Origin: CAVPDG01 sp963702535
GTDB taxonomy: Bacteria; Chloroflexota; Anaerolineae; Anaerolineales; UBA4823
DNA: 64,000 nt
NCBI GenBank assembly: GCA_963702535.1
Contig: CAVPDG010000021.1
Location: 62,001-126,000 of the forward strand
Direction: 5' to 3'
The notes under the pieces were generated by a model. It was not told the origin of the DNA, made no database searches, and saw only the letters and a list, made by a program, of their open reading frames with translations. Within the stretch, counting starts at the first letter, position 1. Each line of letters begins with the position of its first letter. Both the position numbers and the translations under genes were made by a program. This document shows, piece by piece, positions 46,796 through 55,594 of this stretch.

Positions 46796-46928
46796 CTTCG
46801 CCGCTCACAAAACTGCAAGGTTGCTCAAATACGATTATATTCCATTCAAAAGAAGAGTCAACTGGCGCGCTGGTGTAAAAATGACAACATCCGCTGGCAT
46901 TCCTGGCGAATATTCAGCGAAACCAGTT

Positions 46929-47549
46929 TTAGCCGTTTGAATAGCCGTAAAGCTGACGCTCGCGGATGAGAAAATATACGCCCACCGGCAGGTAATGGCG
47001 GAACGGGCGCCCGGCGTGGATGCGCCTGCGGATCTCGGAGGAGGAGATCTCGAGCAACGGTGCATCGATGCACTGGATCTTTGCACCCAAACCAGGCAGT
47101 CGCTCCTCCAGGCTCGCCAGGTCCACGCCGTCATCCGGACGGCGCATCACCCCCAGGGCGCTCGCCGCATGCAGTAGACCGGCTGGGTCATGCCAGTTGG
47201 GCAGATCGCGCAGCGAATCGCCTCCGATCAGGTAAAGCAGCTCCGCTTGCGGGTACTCCTGCGCCAGCACGCGCACCGTATCTACCGCGTAGAGCGGCGG
47301 GGGGCGGTCGATATCCACCCGGGAGAGGGCAAATTGCGGGTAATCCGAGATCATAATATGTAACATCGCCAGCCGGTCATCCACCGACTGGCGAGGCTGG
47401 TCCGGCTTGTGGGGTGGATCTGGTGTGAGCACCCATAACACCCGCTCCAGCCTGAGCTGGTCCTGCGCTTCGGCAGCCAGGATCAGGTGCCCCAGGTGTG
47501 GCGGATCGAAGGTCCCGCCAAAGATGCCCAGGCGGCTCAGTCGCTCCAT
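46929..47549 (-). CDS. nadD: Nicotinate-nucleotide adenylyltransferase
   Basis: The start is the ATG at 47549; upstream residues in the same frame are antisense to conserved Obg sequence. The 206-aa protein has the nucleotidyltransferase motif GIFGGTFDPPHLGHL and the C-terminal ISSSEIRRRI, both diagnostic of NadD, plus LIGGDSLRDLPNWHDP. It converts nicotinate mononucleotide and ATP to deamido-NAD in NAD synthesis. It overlaps the end of the Obg gene by 13 bases; the obg-nadD order is common in bacteria. Confidence 0.93.
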   Translation of the reverse strand: MERLSRLGIFGGTFDPPHLGHLILAAEAQDQLRLERVLWVLTPDPPHKPDQPRQSVDDRLAMLHIMISDYPQFALSRVDIDRPPPLYAVDTVRVLAQEYPQAELLYLIGGDSLRDLPNWHDPAGLLHAASALGVMRRPDDGVDLASLEERLPGLGAKIQCIDAPLLEISSSEIRRRIHAGRPFRHYLPVGVYFLIRERQLYGYSNG

Positions 47550-48796
47550 TCCAGCTCGTAATCCCCGATGAATACGTTGTCGCCGTTTTGGACGCCTGCC
47601 TTTCGCAAGGCGGCTTCGATCCCCAGTGCCTGCAGGATACGCTGGAAGCGGCGCACCGATTGAATATGCTCCCAATAGGTCATGGCTGCCGCCCGCTCGA
47701 TAGCCTCACCGGTCACATGCCATCCATCCTGGCGGCGCTCAATCTGATACTGGCGCGGGTCCGCTTCGGGACGATAGACGGGCATGTCTTCTACCGGCTG
47801 CTCGGGCGGCGCCTCATCCAGCATTTGCGCCGCGCGGTAGAGCAGCGGTCGTACCTGAAGACCGGTAACTGCCGAGATCGCCATCGCTTCGTAACCCCGC
47901 TTTTGCAGCTCAGCCTGCACCGCAGCCCAGCGCTCCTGCACGTCCGGCAGGTCCATTTTATTGAAAGCCACGATCTGCGGCTTGCGTTTCAGGTTGGGAT
48001 CGAACAACGCCAGCTCGCTGTTGATCTGGGCAAAATCCAGCAGCGGATCTTCAGCCATGCCATCCAGCAGGTGGATCAGCACGCGCGTGCGCTGGATGTG
48101 GCGTAAAAAGCTGTGCCCGAGCCCCAAGCCGCGGTGAGCGCCTTCGATCAGCCCAGGGATATCCGCTAGCACGAGCACGGTGTCTGCGTCCAGCTCTGCC
48201 ACGCCCAGGTTAGGCTCCAGCGTTGTAAACGGATAAGCGCCGATCTTCGGCTTGGCGCGGGTCACCGCAGCCAGCAGGGTAGATTTTCCGGCGTTGGGCA
48301 CGCCGACGATGCCCACATCGGCGATCAGCTTCAGCTCCAGGCGCAGGGAGACGGTCTGTCCCGGCTCGCCGCGCTCGCCGATGCGCGGCGCCTGATTGGT
48401 GGCGGTGGCGTAACGGGCATTGCCTTTTCCGCCCCGCCCTCCGACGGCTACACGCAGCGTTTGTCCAGCTTGAGTCAGGTCGCCAAGCGTTTCTCCATTC
48501 GCCGCGTCATACACCAGCGTACCCGGCGGCGCCTCCAGCACCAGGTCTTGCCCGGATGCCCCGCTCATATTTTGCTTGGCGCCCGGCGCCCCGTCCTGGG
48601 CGCGGAACTTCGTCTGGTGATGGAAATGGGATAGGGTATTCAGCGTCGACTTGACAACCAGCAGCACATCGCCGCCGCGCCCGCCATCGCCGCCATCCGG
48701 ACCGCCGAACGGCACGTACTTCTCGCGCCGGAAATGAACGGATCCATCACCGCCCTTCCCCGAGCTGACCTCAATGGTTACTTCGTCAATAAACAT
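47537..48796 (-). CDS. obgE: Obg/CgtA GTPase, ribosome assembly
   Basis: The start is the ATG at 48796 after GGCGGAG. The 419-aa protein has the glycine-rich Obg domain (EVSSGKGGDGSVHFRREKYV, PFGGPDGGDGGRGGDVLLVV), a GTPase domain with G1 GVPNAGKST, G3 DIPGLIEGA and G4 NKMD, and a C-terminal OCT domain (PVYRPEADPRQYQIERRQDG, VGDYELEWSD-like end). It functions in 50S subunit assembly and stress response. Complete and intact; translationally linked to nadD. Confidence 0.96.
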   Translation of the reverse strand: MFIDEVTIEVSSGKGGDGSVHFRREKYVPFGGPDGGDGGRGGDVLLVVKSTLNTLSHFHHQTKFRAQDGAPGAKQNMSGASGQDLVLEAPPGTLVYDAANGETLGDLTQAGQTLRVAVGGRGGKGNARYATATNQAPRIGERGEPGQTVSLRLELKLIADVGIVGVPNAGKSTLLAAVTRAKPKIGAYPFTTLEPNLGVAELDADTVLVLADIPGLIEGAHRGLGLGHSFLRHIQRTRVLIHLLDGMAEDPLLDFAQINSELALFDPNLKRKPQIVAFNKMDLPDVQERWAAVQAELQKRGYEAMAISAVTGLQVRPLLYRAAQMLDEAPPEQPVEDMPVYRPEADPRQYQIERRQDGWHVTGEAIERAAAMTYWEHIQSVRRFQRILQALGIEAALRKAGVQNGDNVFIGDYELEWSD

Positions 48797-48927
48797 GCGT
48801 TGCTCCGCCTTCACGCTACCCAAAACCGGGTACTTCCTCGGCAATTCCCACTGAACCTGCACCGGCTGGATTATACCATCAGGGGTTTATGGTATGATTT
48901 ATCCGGAAGGCGTCTACCTAACTCACC

Positions 48928-50505
48928 ATGCCGGGTTCCACCACCTCCTCCGCCAGCCGGCGCATCTGGACCCTGCTCCTCGTCCTCGGCGCAACGCTCT
49001 TTATGCTCTTCTTCTTCGGTCCCACCGATAACGACGCCTGGGACCCCTCCTTCTACTATGCGCAACTGCGCTCCCCCATTATCGATCGCGATCTGGATCT
49101 GCGTGGCGAGACCAACACGCGCGATTTCACCATCAATCCCACGATCACCGGATTGCAGGGCAGCGCGTACCCGCTTGGACCGGGGCTTTTATGGTCGCCC
49201 TCCTTTGTCGCCGCACACCTGCTCACACGCCTGTTTACGCCAGCCTCCGCAGATGGCTATACCTTTCTCTATATCTCTCTCACCACCCTGGCGTCCGCCA
49301 TCTTCGGCGCCCTGGCTTTGCTGCTCATCTACCGCATCTGCCGCTTCTTTGCCCCCGCCGGGTTGGCGCTCCTGGCGACGCTGATGTGCCTGTTCGCTTC
49401 GCCGTTGTTCTTCTACATCTTTCGCCAACCGTTGATGCCGCATACCACCAACCTTTTCGCTTCCGCCGGTATGCTCCTCGCTTACCTGTACCTGGACGAA
49501 GACGATCTCCTGCAGCGGTGGAGCGGGCTGATCTTCGGCGTTTGGCTGGGGTTGTGCTTTCTCACGCGCTGGTCAGGGATCATCCTGGCATTGCTGCCGC
49601 TGCTGTATTTCGGCAGCCGCCTGATGACTGCCCTGCGCCGCGACGAGAGGCAGGCTTTAAAAATCATCCTGCTCCAGGTAGGGGTGATGGCAGCGAGCTT
49701 TCTGGTCATCGTCACCCCGCAGCTCATTTTCTGGCACCGGGTGTATAACGCCTGGCTCGTTTTTCCATCTCCCCGCACAGATTACATTGCCAGCTTGCTG
49801 CCTCCTAATTTTTTCCAGATTTTTTTTCACACGAACCGTGGCTTGCCATACTGGTTCCCGTTTGCCATCCTGGGGATGCTGGGTTATTTCTTCATCCCAG
49901 ACCGCAAGCTAAAGCTGGCAGCTTTTGTCGCCACTTTCTTGCTCGCTTTTTTGCTTGGCTACCGTAGAGACTGGTATGGGGGCGGCATCTTCGGCGCCCG
50001 CTACTTCATCGAAGCCTTGCCCTTTCTTGCCCTGGGATTCGTCTGCCTGACCCGCCGCATCTACCCGACGCCGGCGGGCAAGCTCTGCCTGGTCGGGCTG
50101 GCGGCATTGCTCTCCGCCCACCAGCTCATGTTGCTGCACGCTGTGGAGCACGCCGCCGAGCCGGGCTGGGTGAGCCTGCAGGGCTACCTGCGCGGCAAGC
50201 CGCTTGGGGTAACCTGGCAGGTGAACGCCGCGCTGCGCCTGCTGCGGGAGCCTGGCTCGCTGCTTAGCCCGCGCCCCTACGTCGCGCAGGAGCGGCAGAG
50301 CGTCCTGGTCAACCTGCTGGCTGGCGTGCGCAGCTTACAGAGCTATCTTATCCCGGGGGTCGCCGTGCTGCTCACGCCGCTCATCGCCGCGGGGGCCCTC
50401 CTGCTCTCGCGCCACGCCACGCGCCGCTGGCTGCCGCTGCTATCCCTGGGCATCATCGCATTAATGGCTTGCTGGTCGCTTTACCTGCTCTTCTTTACAC
50501 ATTGA
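48928..50505 (+). CDS. Membrane glycosyltransferase-like protein, GT-C superfamily
   Basis: A 525-aa protein starting at the ATG at 48928, divergent from obg. About eleven membrane helices are visible (WTLLLVLGATLFMLFFFG, LALLLIYRICRFFA, and more). The first outer loop contains acidic residues (GPTDNDAWDPSFYY, IIDRDLDLRGETN), as expected for a GT-C catalytic loop. Related to dolichyl-phosphate-mannose/ArnT-type enzymes by layout only; donor and acceptor are unknown. A 47-base gap separates it from the propeller gene, so they may be expressed together. Confidence 0.72.
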   Translation: MPGSTTSSASRRIWTLLLVLGATLFMLFFFGPTDNDAWDPSFYYAQLRSPIIDRDLDLRGETNTRDFTINPTITGLQGSAYPLGPGLLWSPSFVAAHLLTRLFTPASADGYTFLYISLTTLASAIFGALALLLIYRICRFFAPAGLALLATLMCLFASPLFFYIFRQPLMPHTTNLFASAGMLLAYLYLDEDDLLQRWSGLIFGVWLGLCFLTRWSGIILALLPLLYFGSRLMTALRRDERQALKIILLQVGVMAASFLVIVTPQLIFWHRVYNAWLVFPSPRTDYIASLLPPNFFQIFFHTNRGLPYWFPFAILGMLGYFFIPDRKLKLAAFVATFLLAFLLGYRRDWYGGGIFGARYFIEALPFLALGFVCLTRRIYPTPAGKLCLVGLAALLSAHQLMLLHAVEHAAEPGWVSLQGYLRGKPLGVTWQVNAALRLLREPGSLLSPRPYVAQERQSVLVNLLAGVRSLQSYLIPGVAVLLTPLIAAGALLLSRHATRRWLPLLSLGIIALMACWSLYLLFFTH

Positions 50506-50552
50506 CCCGCGATCGAGAACGCTGACCCAACAGGAACCAGGATGGGAGGGAC

Positions 50553-52238
50553 ATGAATATCAAATCTAGCGTGCCAAGGGTTGGTTTGCTGATCAGCATC
50601 CTCATCCTCCCTACACTCCTGCTGGCGCTGGCTGGGGGCAGCCTGGCAGCCCCAAACGCCCCCGTTACAGCCCGCGTGAGCATCCCCAGCGGCGGCGGAC
50701 AGGCGAATGGCGCCTCCATCCTGCCTTCGCTTTCCGCCGACGGTACGCTGGTCGTTTTCACGTCCAGCGCTTACAACCTGGTCGCCGGCGACAACAATGG
50801 TTACGCCGATATCTTCCTCCACAACCGCAGCAATTCCATGACGGAGCGCATCTCGCTCACCAGCAGCGGCGGCGCAAGCGATGGCGATTCGCAAACCGCG
50901 GTCATCTCGCCAGATGGGCGCTACGTGGCATTTGCCTCCACCGCCTCAAACCTGGTGGCGAGTGACTTCAACTTCGCCAGTGACATCTTCTTACGCGACC
51001 GGCAGAACAGCCAGACGCGGCGCGTCTCCGTGCTCAGCAACGGCGCCCAGGCGGATGGGCGCTCCATATCGCCCGCCGTCTCCTCCGGTGGGCGTTACGT
51101 GGCGTTCCAATCCCTGGCGACCAACCTGGTCAGCGGAGATACCAACAGCAGCGACGACATCTTTCTCCACGACACCCAGAGCGGGCAGACGTTGCGCCTC
51201 TCCGTCTCCAGCAGCGGCGCGCAAGCGAACGGCAGCTCGATGCTGCCCTCCCTGAGCGCCAGCGGACGGTTAGCGGCGTTCCGCTCGCTGGCATCGAACC
51301 TGGTCGGTGGAGATACCAACGACCATGCAGACATCTTCGTGCGCGATCTGGACGCCGGGCTCACCACGCGGGTCTCCATCGCCAGCAGCGGCGATCAGGC
51401 GAACGGCAATTCGATCTCGGCGGTGATCTCCGCCGACGGGCGCTACGTTGCCTTCATCTCTGAAGCGAGCAATCTGGTGAGCGGCGACACAAACGGCTTC
51501 CGCGATGTTTTTGTCCATGACCGGCAGACGGGCACCACCGAGCGCGTATCCGTCTCCAGCGCAGGCGCCCAGGCAAATGACACCACCAACACGCTCCTGG
51601 GTATCAGCGCCGATGGGCGCCAGGTGGCATTTGCCTCCTGGGCGGATAACCTGGTGGGAGAGGATACCAATGGCTACTATGATGTCTTCGTCCACGACCG
51701 CTGGTCCGGCGTTACCGAGATCGTCTCCGTAAACAATGCCCTGCAGGCAGGCGACCGCGAGTCCTACCACCCCGCCATATCTGCCGATGGGCGTTTCATC
51801 GCTTTCAATTCGTACGCCACCAATCTGGTCAGCGGCGACACCAATGGCGCGTTCGATGTCTTCGTGCGCGATCGCGAAGCCCAGCCCCAGCCTTCCCTGA
51901 CCAGCGATTACACCAGCGGGACCCCCGGCAGCTTTTTTAACGTGCAGGGCGCCAATTTCCCGCGCAACAGCCTGGCAACGATCTCTGCCAACGGTCTGGT
52001 GCTCACCAGCACCTTACCGGTGGATAGCAGCGGCTTCTTTAGCTTCACTCTCGACACGACCGCCGCCGACCCGGGCTACTACGCCATCAACGCCGCCACA
52101 AACCCCCAGGCGTTTGCCTTCATCACATTAGACCCAGCCGGCGAAACGCACCCGCTGACAGGCGCCGCGGCGTTGCTTTCCGTTCCGGGGGGTGTCGCTT
52201 TCCCATATTGGAGCTACCTGGCAATCCTCCAAAAATAA
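50553..52238 (+). CDS. Secreted seven-bladed beta-propeller protein (TolB/WD40-like)
   Basis: A 561-aa protein with a signal peptide (LLISILILPTLLLALAGGSL, cleaved near AAP). Residues ~40-450 consist of seven repeats of about 58 residues, each with a core like SADGRYVAFISEASNLVSGD, then TN..xDVFVHDRQTGxTxRVSV. This predicts a closed seven-bladed propeller with a possible Asp-rich calcium site in each GDTN turn. A C-terminal Ig/IPT-like domain follows (DYTSGTPGSFFNVQGANFPR), and the last residues are hydrophobic (FPYWSYLAILQK), perhaps for sorting or anchoring. It is likely an extracellular binding protein; the ligand is unknown. Confidence 0.8.
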   Translation: MNIKSSVPRVGLLISILILPTLLLALAGGSLAAPNAPVTARVSIPSGGGQANGASILPSLSADGTLVVFTSSAYNLVAGDNNGYADIFLHNRSNSMTERISLTSSGGASDGDSQTAVISPDGRYVAFASTASNLVASDFNFASDIFLRDRQNSQTRRVSVLSNGAQADGRSISPAVSSGGRYVAFQSLATNLVSGDTNSSDDIFLHDTQSGQTLRLSVSSSGAQANGSSMLPSLSASGRLAAFRSLASNLVGGDTNDHADIFVRDLDAGLTTRVSIASSGDQANGNSISAVISADGRYVAFISEASNLVSGDTNGFRDVFVHDRQTGTTERVSVSSAGAQANDTTNTLLGISADGRQVAFASWADNLVGEDTNGYYDVFVHDRWSGVTEIVSVNNALQAGDRESYHPAISADGRFIAFNSYATNLVSGDTNGAFDVFVRDREAQPQPSLTSDYTSGTPGSFFNVQGANFPRNSLATISANGLVLTSTLPVDSSGFFSFTLDTTAADPGYYAINAATNPQAFAFITLDPAGETHPLTGAAALLSVPGGVAFPYWSYLAILQK

Positions 52239-52275
52239 ATACCTGCACATAGGTTAGGAGCGGATTGTACAATTA

Positions 52276-52293
52276 TTGCGGATAATTGCACAA
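52276..52293. promoter_or_regulatory. Probable Rex operator upstream of rex
   Basis: TTGCG-N8-CACAA at 52276-52293 matches the 18-bp Rex consensus palindrome TTGTG-N8-CACAA except for one base. It lies 52 bases before the rex start codon, which fits autoregulation by the NADH/NAD ratio. Rex binding is inferred. Confidence 0.6.
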
Positions 52294-52344
52294 ATGGGCA
52301 ATCTGTGGTAAATTGTTATCCACACTGCGGGCAGGAGAAAAAAT

Positions 52345-52965
52345 ATGGAACCATCATCCACACCGGATATCGTCGTTGGGCGGTTGCCCCTTTATCTGCG
52401 CGCTTTATACCACATGGCGCAGGAAGGGCGCAAAGTGACCTCATCGCAGGAGCTTGGCGAGCGACTTGGCATCTCAGCGGCACAGATCAGGAAGGACCTC
52501 TCGCAGTTCGGTGAGTTCGGCAAGCAAGGCACCGGCTACGATATTGAATTCCTGGTAGTGCAGCTCCGCCAGATCCTCAAGGTTGACCGGATCTGGGATG
52601 TCGCCATTGTCGGCGCCGGGGATATCGGCAGCGCCGTGGCACGCTACCAGGGCTTCGGAGACCGCGGCTTCCGCGTGACCATGCTCTTCGATAGCGATCC
52701 AACGAAGATTGGCACCCAGATCGGACCCTTTACCGTGCAGGATAGTGCTGAGATGATCTCTGCAATCCAGGCGGCGGGCGTGCGGGTTGCCATGATCGCC
52801 GTGCCTGCCTCGCAGGCGCAACTCGTGACCGACCATCTGGTGAAAGCCGGCGTGCGCGCCATTCTCAACTACGCCCCCATTAACCTGAGCGTTCCGGAGA
52901 GCGTACGCGTGCAGTACACCGACCCTGTGACGCACCTGCAGCGCATGACCTACTACATCGATTAG
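52345..52965 (+). CDS. rex: Redox-sensing transcriptional repressor Rex
   Basis: An intact 206-aa protein. The N-terminal winged helix (GRLPLYLRALYHMAQEGRKV, TSSQELGERLGISAAQIRKD) ends in the family signature DLSQFGEFGKQGTGYDI. The C-terminal Rossmann domain has VGAGDIGSAVARY for NAD(H) and a swapped C-terminal helix. Rex senses the NADH/NAD ratio and represses fermentation and respiration genes when NADH is low. It starts at the ATG at 52345 behind GCAGGAG. Its presence suits an anaerobic or facultative lifestyle. A Rex-like operator lies directly upstream. Confidence 0.96.
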   Translation: MEPSSTPDIVVGRLPLYLRALYHMAQEGRKVTSSQELGERLGISAAQIRKDLSQFGEFGKQGTGYDIEFLVVQLRQILKVDRIWDVAIVGAGDIGSAVARYQGFGDRGFRVTMLFDSDPTKIGTQIGPFTVQDSAEMISAIQAAGVRVAMIAVPASQAQLVTDHLVKAGVRAILNYAPINLSVPESVRVQYTDPVTHLQRMTYYID

Positions 52966-52986
52966 TCTCACGCAGAAACCAGCCGT

Positions 52987-54513
52987 TTGAAAGGCTTCGA
53001 TCTCAGCCTGTTGTGCATCCTGTTCCTGGCGCTGGGCGGAGGTCTTGTGGTCCGCTTTGCCTCTCCCTGGGGCATTGGGCTGTCCCCTGATTCGGTCCGC
53101 TACATTCAGGCGGCTCACAATTTCGCCTCGGGAGCGGGGCTCTCCACCTGGGATGAAGCGGGATTCCAGCCGTTAACGCATTTCCCGCCGCTCTACCCGC
53201 TCTTCCTGGCAATCGCTGCCTCCAGCCTGCAACGTGCTGCCGTCTGGGCGCACAGCTTGCAGGCGCTGCTCTTTGCCGCTAATATCGCTTCGCTCGGTCT
53301 GATTGCCTGGTTGTGCTCGCCCGGCAGGCGCTGGCTGGGGATCATCGCTGCCTTTACAGCATGCCTTGCCCTGCCCCTGCTGGAAATCCATGCCTGGGCG
53401 TGGAGCGAGCCGCTTTTCTTGCTGCTGGCGACCTGGGCGCTATTCGCTCTCTACCGGCACATCGAAAAACCTCAATACCGCTGGCTGCTTTGCGCCGCCG
53501 GATTGGCAGCCTTAGCCTGCCTGGCGCGTTATCTTGGCTTTGCCGTGGTGCTGGCGGGTGCTCTCGCCCTCCTGCTGCTCAGCCGTAAACCGCTGAAATC
53601 TCAGCTGGTGGACGTCCTGGTGTTCTCAGCCATCAGCCTGCTGCCGGTCTCGATCTGGCTGGCGAGCGGCGCCCTGCGCAGCTCGGCTGGCGCCGAGCGC
53701 ATGCTGGCGTACCATCCGCTCTCCCTGGCGCAGGTTAAGACCATTATTCTGGTGATGACCACCTGGTTGGCGCCTCTCGCCCTGTCCAATCGGGCGCGCT
53801 TGTGGCTGGCAATCCTGCTGGCTGTATCCTCGCTTTGCGTAGCCATCTTGCTCTGCAAGCGCCGCAGCCTGGCGCCGCGCTGGCGCCTGCTCGCCTTCTT
53901 ATCCATCATCACCGGCTCATACCTGCTGGCGCTGGCTGTCTCTCTCTCTGTCTTCGATGCCAGCACACCGCTGGATAATCGCATCCTATCCCCTCTCTTC
54001 GCCGCCTTCCTGCTCCTGGTGATCTGCCTGCTTGGGGCAGCCCTGGAGCACAACCGGCTGCTGGGAAGACTGGTTCTGATATTATGGTTCATCTGGATTA
54101 CCTCGACCTATTCGTTCCGGGCGGCAGATTTCCTTCAAATGTGGCGCCAGCAGGGTCTGGGTTATTCTTCCCCCCGATGGATCCATTCTGAGACATTGAC
54201 AGGCTTGCGCAGCCTTGCGGTGCAGGGTCCCATCTATTCTAACGACCCGCAGGCGATTTACTTTTTTACCGGTCACGCTGCGCGCTTACTGCCCCTTAAG
54301 TACAATCCATATTCCCTGCAAACCAATCCCAGGATCGAGCCTGAGCTCCAGCGCATGGGGAAGTACATCCAGGAAGACCAGGGTATTCTGGTGATCTTCC
54401 GCACCGTTTCTTGGCGTCCTTACCTGCCTGCTGAAGCAGAAATCCTGAAACAACTGTCTCTTGCGTCTCGGTTGGCAGGCAGGGATGGCACAATTTACTT
54501 GCCTGTCAAATAA
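52987..54513 (+). CDS. Multi-helix membrane protein, GT-C glycosyltransferase-like
   Basis: A 508-aa protein starting at a TTG at 52987, 21 bases after rex; the exact start is uncertain. It has an N-terminal helix (LSLLCILFLALGGGLVVRF), then GLSPDSVRYIQAAHNFASG with the acidic residue typical of GT-C catalytic loops, and ~10 further helices. A short soluble C-terminus follows (SNDPQAIYFFTGHAARLLPL). It is the third GT-C-like protein in 13 kb, suggesting active surface glycosylation. Substrates are unknown. Confidence 0.72.
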   Translation: MKGFDLSLLCILFLALGGGLVVRFASPWGIGLSPDSVRYIQAAHNFASGAGLSTWDEAGFQPLTHFPPLYPLFLAIAASSLQRAAVWAHSLQALLFAANIASLGLIAWLCSPGRRWLGIIAAFTACLALPLLEIHAWAWSEPLFLLLATWALFALYRHIEKPQYRWLLCAAGLAALACLARYLGFAVVLAGALALLLLSRKPLKSQLVDVLVFSAISLLPVSIWLASGALRSSAGAERMLAYHPLSLAQVKTIILVMTTWLAPLALSNRARLWLAILLAVSSLCVAILLCKRRSLAPRWRLLAFLSIITGSYLLALAVSLSVFDASTPLDNRILSPLFAAFLLLVICLLGAALEHNRLLGRLVLILWFIWITSTYSFRAADFLQMWRQQGLGYSSPRWIHSETLTGLRSLAVQGPIYSNDPQAIYFFTGHAARLLPLKYNPYSLQTNPRIEPELQRMGKYIQEDQGILVIFRTVSWRPYLPAEAEILKQLSLASRLAGRDGTIYLPVK

Positions 54514-54657
54514 TTTGTCCTAGCTTTTGTACAGACAATTGATACCCCGCCGGGCGGGTTTGGGTGCTTAATGGGGGTAATGATCATCTGGATGGACTGG
54601 TATGTCCGCTCAAACAGCATACTCTGGCAAAACCAGGAGAGAAGTGAAAGGATTCCC

Positions 54658-55266
54658 ATGGATCAGCCGCTACCCGCCTCCGGCATACTCCCGATCGACC
54701 CCGATTCATTCAAACACCTTTATGGCGAATACCAGAATTTTGTTTATCGCCGCGCCTATTCACTGCTCGGCGATAGCGCCGCGGCAGAAGATGTAACCCA
54801 GAACACTTTTATTCAGGTTTACCGCAACCTACACAGCTTCCGCGGCGGCGAGTTTCGCGTCTGGCTCTACCGCATTGTGACCAATGCCTGCTACGATGAG
54901 CTACGCCGCCGCCAACGCCACGCTCGCCTGCGCCCCTTCTCGATTGATGCGTACGGCAGCGAGAGCGACCCAGGCGATAAGCTTGTCTCCCAGGATATGA
55001 CGGCTGAGGAATCCCTGGAACAGGTTGAGCTCTCGGATACTATCCGGCGCTGTCTGGATATCATACCCCGCTCCCAACGCGACCCGCTGGTGCTGGTGGA
55101 TATCCTGGATATGGATTACGCACAGGCTGCGGAGCGGCTGGGCATTCCGGTAGGAACGCTGAAGAGCCGCCTGTGGCACGCTCGCGCCCAGTTGCGTATC
55201 TTACTCCAATACAACACTGACCTTATCGATGGCTCTTATGCGCGCTACTCGAGGTCGCAGGCATGA
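54658..55266 (+). CDS. ECF-type RNA polymerase sigma factor
   Basis: The start is taken as the ATG at 54658 after GAAAGGA; upstream in-frame codons are not conserved. The 202-aa protein has sigma region 2 (FVYRRAYSLLGDSAAAEDVT, FRVWLYRIVTNACYDELRRR) and region 4 (VDILDMDYAQAAERLGIPVG, TLKSRLWHARAQLRILL). It directs RNA polymerase to an unknown regulon. The following small gene overlaps its stop and may encode its regulator, although that protein lacks an anti-sigma signature. Confidence 0.92.
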   Translation: MDQPLPASGILPIDPDSFKHLYGEYQNFVYRRAYSLLGDSAAAEDVTQNTFIQVYRNLHSFRGGEFRVWLYRIVTNACYDELRRRQRHARLRPFSIDAYGSESDPGDKLVSQDMTAEESLEQVELSDTIRRCLDIIPRSQRDPLVLVDILDMDYAQAAERLGIPVGTLKSRLWHARAQLRILLQYNTDLIDGSYARYSRSQA

Positions 55267-55594
55267 AACGGACTGGCGGTTGATTGACCGTGTTTCGATA
55301 GCTGTTGAGCAGGAGGCGATCCAGCAAACCCTCGAGCGGGTCGCAGCCAGGCTCGCCCAGCTAAACATGCACCCAGCCGCCCGCAGCCGCTTGATCACTA
55401 CCCTGGCAGCCCAGCTCGCCAGCGCTTTGGAATCCGCTTCGGACGATCAGCCCGAAGTTCTACGCTTGCAGATCTATACCAGCGGCGTCCATACCCCCAG
55501 CGCCCATGGCTGGGGATTTTTTATCGTCAGCAAACCGCCTCGCACTAACCGGCGTTTTTTGGATGTCTTTGTTTACCGCGATCCGCCCGTTTGA
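55263..55594 (+). CDS. Small protein of unknown function coupled to the ECF sigma gene
   Basis: The natural start is the ATG at 55263, overlapping the sigma stop (ATGA); it requires a frame change near 55280 into WRLIDRVSIAVEQEAIQQTL. Otherwise a start inside the sigma gene near 55238 would be used. The ~110-aa product is soluble, helical in its first half (RVAARLAQLNMHPAARSRLI), and contains HGWGFFIVSKPP near the end. There is no membrane helix and no zinc-binding anti-sigma motif. The stop overlaps the end of the opposing regulator gene by 22 bases. It may modulate the sigma factor; this rests on position only. Confidence 0.6.
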
